11,425 bases of DNA, taken from the NCBI GenBank assembly GCA_002509495.1, contig DAEV01000123.1, positions 16,738 through 28,162 on the forward strand, in the 5' to 3' direction. This document shows, one piece after another, positions 5,631 to 11,425 of this stretch; within the stretch, counting starts at the first letter, position 1, and each line of letters begins with the position of its first letter. Under the pieces are notes generated by a model. That model was given only the letters and a program-made list of their open reading frames with translations. It was not told the DNA's origin and did not search any database. Source of the stretch: Methanolinea sp. UBA473. GTDB lineage: Archaea; Halobacteriota; Methanomicrobia; Methanomicrobiales; Methanospirillaceae. The translations under genes and the position numbers were made by a program.

Positions 5631-6044
5631 ATGGAGATACTTGACTGTTACACTGATGGAGCGTCCCGGGGAAATCCCGGGCTTTCTGCATTTGCCTTCC
5701 TGGTTGTGGATTCCAGCGGGAAGATCCTGATACAACGCGGGGAATTCCTGGGTCTGTCCACCAACAACGCTGCAGAGTACCGGGCCGTGATCGCGGCGAT
5801 GGAGGCATCCTCCACCGTCACCGAGGGCACAATCCGGATTCATTCAGACAGCGAACTCGTCATCCGGCAATTACGCGGTGAGTACAGGATCAGGAAAGAA
5901 CACCTCCGCGATCTCTGGGAGAGGGTCCGTGGACTGGAGACCCGGTTCTCACGCGTTGAATACATCCCGGTGCCCAGGGAGAACTCCTGGATCAGGATCG
6001 CGGATGGGATCTGCAACAGGATCCTCGACGAAAATGCGGTGTGA
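5631..6044 (+). CDS. rnhA: Ribonuclease HI
   Basis: Cleaves the RNA strand of RNA/DNA hybrids, acting in the cytoplasm on R-loops and primers. At 137 residues it is of the short archaeal/bacterial type without an N-terminal hybrid-binding domain. The four carboxylates of the active site are visible: D9 in YTDGASRGNPG, E49 in NNAAEY, D73 in HSDSELVIRQL, and D125 in RIADGICN. The start is the ATG at 5631, preceded by GGAGG with 5-base spacing. An in-frame ATG at 5580 would add 17 residues but has no ribosome site, and the added residues are unlike the family. The conserved histidine loop of E. coli RNase HI is replaced by VPRENSW, as is common in shorter homologues. It diverges from the PEBP gene, and its promoter must lie at or inside the start of that gene. 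Confidence 0.95.
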   Translation: MEILDCYTDGASRGNPGLSAFAFLVVDSSGKILIQRGEFLGLSTNNAAEYRAVIAAMEASSTVTEGTIRIHSDSELVIRQLRGEYRIRKEHLRDLWERVRGLETRFSRVEYIPVPRENSWIRIADGICNRILDENAV

Positions 6045-6082
6045 TCCGGGGTTCGCCGGAACGTCCGCAGGGATGTCCCGGA

Positions 6083-6124
6083 TGTATACTCTTTATGGCG
6101 TTTTCTTTCCATAGTGATAAGGAG
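6083..6124 (+). promoter_or_regulatory. Probable promoter and ribosome site of the mrp operon
   Basis: A TATA-like stretch GTATACTCTTTATGG (6084-6098) lies in the 93-base gap between rnhA and mrp. Initiation about 25 bases downstream would give a leader of about 20-30 bases that includes AAGGAG at 6119-6124. That ribosome site is 13 bases from the first ATG, which is longer than usual and leaves the start codon uncertain. Confidence 0.4.
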
Positions 6125-6137
6125 TAACCAGTAATCT

Positions 6138-7043
6138 ATGAGGGAATCCATGGCAAGGAAAGCGAAAGGAACGGATGAAGAATGTGCAAAGACTACCTGT
6201 GAAGGGTGCCCAAGCGCTGCAAAATGCGACTCTGACAAGAAAGAGGCGAAGGGAAGAGGCCTCCCCCCAAAGGCAGAGATCGAGGTGGACCATGTCATTC
6301 TCGTCCTTTCAGGCAAGGGGGGGGTGGGAAAATCGACCGTGTCGGTGAACCTGGCATTTGCACTCTCCGCCCACGGCTACAAGGTGGGTCTCCTCGACCT
6401 TGATATCCATGGGCCGAACATCCCCAAGATGCTCGGGGTCGAGGGCCATCACCTCGGCACCATCGGGAACCTGATCGAACCCGTCCGGATCACCGGCAAC
6501 CTGGCGGTCGTTTCCATGGCGTTCCTCCTTCCAGACCAGAGCACCCCGATCGTCTGGAGAGGACCCATGAAGATGACCGCAATCCACCAGTTCCTCTCCG
6601 AGGTGAACTGGGGACCACTCAATTACCTCGTGGTGGATCTCCCCCCGGGCACCGGAGACGAGGCGCTCTCCATCGCGCAACTCGCCCCCAACGTGCGGGG
6701 AGCGGTGATCGTGACCACCCCCCAAGACGTAGCCACCATGGATGCGGCCAAGGCGGTCAAATTCGTCGAGCAGCTGGATATCCCGGTCCTCGGGATCGTC
6801 GAGAACATGAGCGGATTGATCTGCCCGCACTGCAAGGAGGAGATCGATCTCTTCGGCAAGGGCGGCGGAGAGAAGATCGCCGGGAAACTGGAGGTGCCGT
6901 TCCTCGGCAGCATTCCCGTGGATCCCGAGATGCGGAAGGCAGGGGATGAAGGAAGGCCCTTCATCCTGCGAAGCAAGGACAGTCCGACCTGGAAGAGCGT
7001 CGATTCCGTAATGGAAGCACTTGTCAAGGTGGTCGAAGGGTAG
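6138..7043 (+). CDS. apbC: Mrp/NBP35 (ApbC) family Fe-S cluster carrier ATPase
   Basis: A P-loop ATPase that binds a [4Fe-4S] cluster and passes it to apoproteins; archaeal homologues have been shown to act as Fe-S carriers. The 301 residues show the deviant Walker A GKGGVGKST at 59-67, LLDLDIHGPNIPKML from about 85, the VVDLPPGTGDE switch at about 165-175, and the CPHC pair at 229-232 that holds the bridging cluster between subunits. The N-terminus also has four cysteines, C16, C21, C24 and C30, in a CX4CX2CX5C arrangement like the extra cluster site of eukaryotic Nbp35, though the first spacing is shorter than the CX13C I recall there. The start at 6138 is tentative; an ATG at 6150, four codons in, has AGGGA 4 bases upstream and would keep all cysteines. 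The next gene begins directly after the TAG stop. Confidence 0.95.
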   Translation: MRESMARKAKGTDEECAKTTCEGCPSAAKCDSDKKEAKGRGLPPKAEIEVDHVILVLSGKGGVGKSTVSVNLAFALSAHGYKVGLLDLDIHGPNIPKMLGVEGHHLGTIGNLIEPVRITGNLAVVSMAFLLPDQSTPIVWRGPMKMTAIHQFLSEVNWGPLNYLVVDLPPGTGDEALSIAQLAPNVRGAVIVTTPQDVATMDAAKAVKFVEQLDIPVLGIVENMSGLICPHCKEEIDLFGKGGGEKIAGKLEVPFLGSIPVDPEMRKAGDEGRPFILRSKDSPTWKSVDSVMEALVKVVEG

Positions 7044-7352
7044 ATGAACCACCTGGAAGTGCTCACCGGAGGGGCAACTCCCCTGGATATCTACCCTGAT
7101 ATTGTCCCGGTCCTCGAGGACGTGGGACTGCTGCCCGAACGCCTCGAGCCCATCTACAGGAAGGCCATCGCCTACGACGACGACTCCCTGGACAGGCTGC
7201 GGTTCGCACTGGTGAGGGTCCAGATCTACTCGGACATCCACCGCACCGAGGACATGGAGAAGGCCCAGAAGATCAAGTACGTAGCCCAGGTATTGGAAAA
7301 GGTCATCTTCGGTTCGCTCCTTTTGGAGCACGAGGAGCTGGGCCATGACTGA
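7044..7352 (+). CDS. Small conserved-looking protein coupled to mrp, function unknown
   Basis: A 102-residue acidic protein I do not recognise. Its ATG follows the mrp TAG stop with no intervening base, so the pair is almost surely one transcript with coupled translation. Composition suggests a mostly helical, soluble protein: charged amphipathic stretches (LEPIYRKAIAYDDDSLDRLR near 34-53, EDMEKAQKIKYVAQVLEKVI near 69-88) and no cysteine, signal peptide or membrane segment. The absence of cysteine makes it unlikely to hold an Fe-S cluster. Codon use and coding pattern resemble mrp, and the frame is open from the start to TGA, which supports it being real. A short T-rich stretch (7371-7377, CTCTTTT) follows. 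A role related to Fe-S transfer is suggested only by position. Confidence 0.75.
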   Translation: MNHLEVLTGGATPLDIYPDIVPVLEDVGLLPERLEPIYRKAIAYDDDSLDRLRFALVRVQIYSDIHRTEDMEKAQKIKYVAQVLEKVIFGSLLLEHEELGHD

Positions 7353-7594
7353 TCTCCCCTCGCTCTTTTAATTCCCTATTTCCAAGTCAATCTCCCGTCA
7401 TTATCGGTTCGGATTTCCATCTGGTAGTGAATATTGGCTACACCCCCCCCGGAGGTCCGGTTCTTCACCATTTTCATTCAAAAGAAGATAAGAAGGACAC
7501 CAGATAAGAAAAAGCAAAAGAGAGATATCCTGAAATAACAGATATGATGTCATTTGGCCCTGAATAGGTACCAAGTCCCCGAGACGGAGCTGCT
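7353..7594 (+). promoter_or_regulatory. Intergenic region upstream of the antiporter, with purine-rich direct repeats
   Basis: The 242 bases before the antiporter hold no ORF I would call a gene. A C-run with a small CCGGA-GG-TCCGG stem lies at about 7449-7460. From 7481 to 7527 the plus strand is strongly purine-rich and contains AGATAAGAA twice (7486-7494 and 7502-7510), spaced 16 bases start to start. Weak TATA-like sequences (AGATATCC near 7522, GATATGATG near 7541) follow. GGAG at 7586-7589 is the ribosome site, 5 bases from the ATG. Which element is the promoter is not clear. Confidence 0.4.
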
Positions 7595-9598
7595 ATGATC
7601 GCCGGGTATCTCTATAGCATCATCATCATTTTTACCTTCGCGATCCTCATCATCGCGATTGGCAACAAGGTTAAAATCCCGGGGATCGTCGGTTTCATCC
7701 TCACCGGTATCCTGATTGGGCCCTACGGATTCGGGTTGATCCGGCAAACCGAGTTCGTGGACGTTCTTGCCGAGATCGGGATCGTCTTTCTTCTCTTCAC
7801 CATCGGGATGCAGTTCTCGTTCCGGACGCTCTACGAGATGCGAAAGATCGTACTGATCGGCGGAAGCCTGCAGGTTCTCGCAACCATCCTCGCAACGATG
7901 GCAATATCCCATTTCTTCGGTGTCTCTTTTGCACAGGGACTGTTCTTTGGCTTCCTAATCTGCCACAGCAGCACCGCAATCACCCTGAAACTCTACCAGG
8001 ACCGTGCCGAGATCGAGAGCCCCCAGGCCAGGGTCACCCTCGGCGTATCCATCTTCCAGGACATCATCACGATCCCGATGCTGATCGCCCTCCCTATCCT
8101 TGCAGGGGAAACGACGGATATTACCGGTGCGATGGTGACTCTCGGGATCACCCTCGTCATCCTCTTTGCTGCGGTCCTCGGGATCTCCATCTACCTGATC
8201 CCGCGGTTCATGAACCGGATCACGGGGATCAGGAGCCCTGAACTGTTCCTTCTCTCCATCCTCCTGATCTGCTTCGTGGTGACCTACATCACCGCAAGCA
8301 TCGGCCTCTCCCTCGCCCTCGGGGCATTCCTTGCCGGACTCACCCTTTCGGAGTCCGATTACTTCCACCAGGCCTTCGCAAGCATCATCCCGTTCCGGGA
8401 CATCTTCACCAGCTTCTTCTTCATCTCCATCGGGATGCTCTTAAACGTCGGATTCCTGCTGGGCGATCCCCTGCTCATTGTCGCCCTCGTTGTCGGCGTC
8501 CTCATCGTGAAAGCGGTCGTTGCGGGAGGATCCACGCTCGCCATCGGGAATTCCCTGCGGACTTCCGTACTCTCCGGGCTTGCGCTGGCTAACATCGGTG
8601 AATTCGCATTCATCCTCTCGATTCCGGGAAGAGAGTACGGTCTCATCTCGGACTCGGGAGAACAGATCTTTCTCGCGGTCACCGTTCTGACGATGTCGCT
8701 GACCCCGCTGGCTGTCACAATGGGCCCAAAATCCGCCGATTTCTTCTGCCGTCTTCCCCTGGGTGGACGGTTCAAGGCGGGATGTGCCGCCGATACGGTG
8801 CATCCCGTCCTCTCGCAGAGCGATCACCTGGTGATCGTGGGATACGGGCTCAACGGAAAGAACCTTGCGAACGCGGCAAAGGCAGGCAGAATCCCCTACG
8901 TCGTCATCGATCTGAATCCTTCCACGGTAGCGAGGGAACACAGTGCAGGAGAGAACATATTTTTCGGGGACGCGACAAACGCGGAGATTCTCACCCATGC
9001 GAATATCGAACAGGCCAGGATCCTCGTGATCGTCATCAACGATCCCCTCTCGGCTCGGGCGATCACGGCCCTTGCCCGCCAGATGAACCCCCACCTCTCG
9101 ATCATAGTCCGGACCAGGTTCCTTTCCGAGGTCAAACGGCTCATCGATCTCGGAGCCGATGAGGTGATCCCGGAAGAGTTCGAGACCTCGGTCGAGATCT
9201 TCACCCGGGTACTGAAGAAATACCTGATCCCGGAGGTAACAATCGACAGGTTTGTCCATGACGTCCGGGCGGACACCTACGAAGTGCTCAGGAATCCCTC
9301 CAATACCTCCGCGGACCTTGCCGACCTCGGGAGGAGCGTCCCCAACCTCCAGATCGCCACCCTCCGGGTGGAACCGGGTTCTCCGGTTCACGAAAAAACC
9401 CTCGGTGAGCTGAACGTCAGGAAAAACTATTCGGTCTCGATCCTTGCAATCAAACGGAATAACGAGGTGATCGAGAACCCGTCCGGGGATGTCGGCCTTA
9501 GCTCCGGGGATGACGTGATCGCAATAGGTACGCACGATGCGATCGGGGTTCTCGCGGGGTTGTTCCGCCCCGGAGAGAGGGATGAAAGGATCTCGTAA
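7595..9598 (+). CDS. CPA2-family cation/proton antiporter with RCK (TrkA-N and TrkA-C) domains
   Basis: A 667-residue integral membrane transporter exchanging Na+ or K+ for H+, probably gated by a cytosolic nucleotide-binding domain. Residues 1-380 form about 12 hydrophobic helices with CPA2/Kef landmarks: GFILTGILIGPYGFGLI (33-49), IVFLLFTIGMQFS (63-75), CHSSTAITLKLYQD (123-136), FQD (154-156) in the ion-binding region, and ANIGEFAFIL (332-341). Residues 410-545 are a TrkA-N/RCK Rossmann domain with HLVIVGYGLNG (411-421) and an acidic D439 at the end of the second strand, which favours NAD(H) binding, plus FFGDA (456-460). Residues 580-655 match TrkA-C. GGAG 5 bases upstream supports the ATG at 7595. 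It is monocistronic and convergent with dnaJ, with only 10 bases between stops. Substrate ion cannot be read from sequence; a Kef-like K+/H+ role is possible. Confidence 0.93.
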   Translation: MIAGYLYSIIIIFTFAILIIAIGNKVKIPGIVGFILTGILIGPYGFGLIRQTEFVDVLAEIGIVFLLFTIGMQFSFRTLYEMRKIVLIGGSLQVLATILATMAISHFFGVSFAQGLFFGFLICHSSTAITLKLYQDRAEIESPQARVTLGVSIFQDIITIPMLIALPILAGETTDITGAMVTLGITLVILFAAVLGISIYLIPRFMNRITGIRSPELFLLSILLICFVVTYITASIGLSLALGAFLAGLTLSESDYFHQAFASIIPFRDIFTSFFFISIGMLLNVGFLLGDPLLIVALVVGVLIVKAVVAGGSTLAIGNSLRTSVLSGLALANIGEFAFILSIPGREYGLISDSGEQIFLAVTVLTMSLTPLAVTMGPKSADFFCRLPLGGRFKAGCAADTVHPVLSQSDHLVIVGYGLNGKNLANAAKAGRIPYVVIDLNPSTVAREHSAGENIFFGDATNAEILTHANIEQARILVIVINDPLSARAITALARQMNPHLSIIVRTRFLSEVKRLIDLGADEVIPEEFETSVEIFTRVLKKYLIPEVTIDRFVHDVRADTYEVLRNPSNTSADLADLGRSVPNLQIATLRVEPGSPVHEKTLGELNVRKNYSVSILAIKRNNEVIENPSGDVGLSSGDDVIAIGTHDAIGVLAGLFRPGERDERIS

Positions 9599-9608
9599 GG
9601 GTATATTC

Positions 9609-10739
9609 CTACTTCTTTCCCCTTAACCCGGAAAAGAACCCTTTTTTCGTATCCGAGACCCGGCTCCCCTCGAGCTCCAGGATCCTCTCGTAGAGGTCCC
9701 GGACCTCGGGCTTCGGCTGTTTCGGGACGCTGATCTTGACCCGCACCAATAGGTCTCCGGATTTCCCCCTGCGTCGTACGCCTTCGCCCTGGATCTTGAG
9801 TGCAGTGGCATGCTGGACTCCGGCCGGGATTGTCAGGTCGACCTTGTGCTTCTCGATCGTCTCGATCTCCACGATCGATCCGACCACCGCCTGGGCCGGG
9901 GTGATCTCTACTTCGGTCTCCAGGTTGTCGCCGCGCCGGGTGAACCGGGGGTGGGATTTGACGTACGCCTCTATGAAAAGGTCCCCGTTCGGTGCGCCGT
10001 AGTCCCCCGCCTCCCCGTATCCCTCCATCCTGAGGCGCATGCCGGAATCGATTCCCGCCGGAATATGGACCGTGACCTTCCTCCGGACCTGGGTATGGCC
10101 GGAACCCCGGCAGTCGGGGCATCGTTTCTCGGGAATCTTCCCCCTGCCGCCGCAGTCGCTGCAGGTGCTTGCCCGGACGAACTGGCCGAAGATCGTCTGG
10201 CTCATCTGGCGTACCTGGCCGCTCCCGCCGCAGTGCGGGCAATTGATCAGTTTCTTGGTCTCGCTGCCGGTGCCGTTGCACGCGGGACAGGCCTCGGTAT
10301 GGGTGACCTCGATCTCGCGGTCGGCACCGAACACGGCCTCTTCCAGCGTGACCTGCATCTTCATCAGGAGGTCGGAGCCTTCCCGCGGACCCGAGTAGCG
10401 CTGGCCCCCGAACCCTCCCCCGAAAAAGTCGAAGATATCCCCGAATCCTGAAAAATCCGCTGAGAATCCTCCGCCATGGTACCCGCCGCCGCCCGTGTAG
10501 GACCCTTTCGAGGCGCTTGTGAAGGTGTCGTGCCCCATATGGTCGTACTGGGCACGCTTCTGCGAATCGGAGAGGACACTGTACGCCTCGTTGATCTGCT
10601 TGAACTTCTCCTCGGCCCCCGGTTCCTTGCATACATCGGGGTGGAACTTGCGTGCAAGGTTCCGGTAGGCCTTCTTGATCTCCTTCTCGTCCGCGTTCCT
10701 TGGGATCCCCAGGGTCTCGTAGTAGTCGCCCGCGGCCAT
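9609..10739 (-). CDS. dnaJ: Chaperone protein DnaJ (Hsp40, type I)
   Basis: Co-chaperone that delivers unfolded clients to DnaK and stimulates its ATPase. All type I parts are present in 376 residues: the J domain (about 5-68) with HPD at 33-35, a Gly/Phe-rich linker (about 72-115), and four zinc-finger CXXCXGXG motifs at 151-158, 167-174, 193-200 and 207-214. The substrate-binding C-terminal domains follow, with typical DLFIEAYVKSHPRFTRRGDNL (about 255-275) and PAGVQHATALKIQGEGV (about 306-322). The ATG at 10739 comes 4 bases after the dnaK stop, and GAGTGAGG spans that stop, giving a close ribosome site, so translation is probably coupled. The protein is bacterial in type, as expected for archaeal Hsp70 systems acquired by transfer. 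Its stop is 10 bases from that of the antiporter on the other strand. Confidence 0.97.
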   Translation of the reverse strand: MAAGDYYETLGIPRNADEKEIKKAYRNLARKFHPDVCKEPGAEEKFKQINEAYSVLSDSQKRAQYDHMGHDTFTSASKGSYTGGGGYHGGGFSADFSGFGDIFDFFGGGFGGQRYSGPREGSDLLMKMQVTLEEAVFGADREIEVTHTEACPACNGTGSETKKLINCPHCGGSGQVRQMSQTIFGQFVRASTCSDCGGRGKIPEKRCPDCRGSGHTQVRRKVTVHIPAGIDSGMRLRMEGYGEAGDYGAPNGDLFIEAYVKSHPRFTRRGDNLETEVEITPAQAVVGSIVEIETIEKHKVDLTIPAGVQHATALKIQGEGVRRRGKSGDLLVRVKISVPKQPKPEVRDLYERILELEGSRVSDTKKGFFSGLRGKK

Positions 10740-10743
10740 GGCC

Positions 10744-11425
10744 TCACTCGTCTTTTACCTTGAAATCGGCATCGACGACGTTGTCATCGTGGGGAGGGCT
10801 GGATTGTCCGGCAGCCTGGCCTTTCCCTGCTTCTGCCGCCTGCCGCTCCTCCTGCACTTTCTGGTAAATCTTTGTGGTGATCGAGTAGACCGACTCCGTC
10901 AGGGACTCCATGCTGGTCCGGATCTCATCGCTCTTATCCTCTTCGAGCGCCTTCCGGACAGCCTGGACCCCGGACTCCACTTTCTCCCTGTCGCCGGGTT
11001 CGATCTTGTCGGCGTTCTCCTTGAGCATCTTCTCGGCAGAGAAGATCGCGGTATCGGCCATATTCCGGAGCTCGATCTCCTCCTTCTTCTTCTTGTCCTC
11101 GTCCTCGTACTGCTTGGCGTTCTCCACCATCCGCTTGATCTCGTCCTCCGAGAGCTTGCGGTCTCCCTTGATGGTGATGGCCTGCTCGTTCCCCGTCCCA
11201 AGGTCCTTGGCGGATACATGGATGATGCCATTCGCATCGATATCGAAGGTCACCTCGATCTGGGGGATTCCGCGGAGGGCCGGGGGAATTCCGGTCAGCT
11301 GGAAGCGCCCGAGCGTGAAGTTGTCCTTGGCCATCGCCCTTTCTCCCTGGACCACGTGGATCTCCACGCTGGTCTGGCCGTCCGCTGCAGTACTGAAGAT
11401 CTGGCTCTTACGGGTGGGGATGGTG
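10744..11425 (-). CDS. dnaK: Chaperone protein DnaK (Hsp70), C-terminal part, cut by window edge
   Basis: The last 226 residues of an Hsp70; the N-terminal ATPase domain lies beyond the right edge. The frame is open to base 11424, beginning TIPTRKSQIFSTAADGQTSV, so an apparent start at 11367 (a GTG in VEIHVVQGER) is not real. The beta substrate-binding domain shows VEIHVVQGERAMAKDN, LGRFQLTGIPPALRGIPQIEV and FDIDANGIIHVSAKD. The helical lid follows, ending in the Gln/Ala-rich tail and DDNVVDADFKVKDE, similar to the bacterial DDDVVDAEF terminus. Bacterial and most archaeal copies read PAPRG where this reads PALRG. It is first in the operon with dnaJ, and grpE would be expected further right, outside the window. 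Confidence 0.97.
   Translation of the reverse strand, partial: TIPTRKSQIFSTAADGQTSVEIHVVQGERAMAKDNFTLGRFQLTGIPPALRGIPQIEVTFDIDANGIIHVSAKDLGTGNEQAITIKGDRKLSEDEIKRMVENAKQYEDEDKKKKEEIELRNMADTAIFSAEKMLKENADKIEPGDREKVESGVQAVRKALEEDKSDEIRTSMESLTESVYSITTKIYQKVQEERQAAEAGKGQAAGQSSPPHDDNVVDADFKVKDE

Noticed and set aside
6309..7346. Long minus-strand open frame (345 codons) opposite mrp
   Set aside because: It lies fully antisense to two well-supported genes, and its composition (His, Asp, Arg, Gly rich) is what the opposite strand of GC-rich codons yields. No domain is recognisable.
8441..9535. Minus-strand open frame (364 codons) opposite the antiporter
   Set aside because: It is antisense to the conserved RCK domain and transmembrane helices and lacks any recognisable motif or ribosome site.
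9427..10632. Minus-strand open frame (401 codons) overlapping dnaJ in another frame
   Set aside because: It is a frame shadow of dnaJ: Arg/Gly/Pro-rich low-complexity text running in the same direction as an intact chaperone gene.
11310..11367. An independent gene start at 11367
   Set aside because: The codon is a GTG inside the conserved DnaK stretch VEIHVVQGER. The frame continues without a stop to the window edge with further DnaK sequence.

Overview
The window looks like a chromosomal segment of a methanogenic archaeon, most likely of the order Methanomicrobiales (moderately confident, from memory of gene content). The archaeal evidence is direct: an aIF5A gene with the hypusine-site motif, an archaeal-type inositol monophosphatase/fructose-bisphosphatase next to an NAD kinase, a DUF169 protein, TATA-box promoters with short or no leaders, and PKD and Pro/Thr-rich surface proteins. 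The dnaK/dnaJ pair is bacterial in type, as is known for methanogens that carry Hsp70. Base composition is evenly GC-rich, and I see no tRNA, rRNA, insertion sequence, CRISPR array or phage gene.

Layout from left to right. Bases 83-2626 hold three leftward genes: a DUF169 protein with its own promoter region, and upstream of it a tight two-gene operon, IMPase-family phosphatase then NAD kinase, ending in a hairpin plus T-run. At 2627-2718 a compact divergent promoter, with one TATA-like box exactly midway between two start codons, separates that operon from rightward aIF5A. Bases 3151-5026 carry two leftward genes for membrane-anchored, presumably extracytoplasmic proteins. They share a nearly identical anchor and promoter but have unrelated C-terminal bodies, one with a PKD domain. 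A leftward PEBP-family protein (5113-5565) follows and diverges from rightward ribonuclease HI (5631-6044). Next comes a rightward pair, an Mrp/NBP35 Fe-S carrier ATPase directly abutting a small unrecognised protein (6138-7352). A 242-base intergenic region leads to a CPA2-type cation/proton antiporter with an RCK regulatory domain (7595-9598). The right end is the leftward dnaK-dnaJ operon, with dnaK cut by the window edge.

Most of the window is housekeeping: NADP(H) balance, translation, Fe-S assembly, RNA/DNA hybrid removal, ion homeostasis and protein folding. The points most worth a second look are the duplicated promoter-plus-anchor cassette with predicted leaderless transcripts, the phosphatase/NAD-kinase pair that mirrors a known fused enzyme, the PEBP protein with an altered ligand pocket, and the unrecognised gene coupled to mrp. 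I found no convincing new multi-gene defence or metabolic system.
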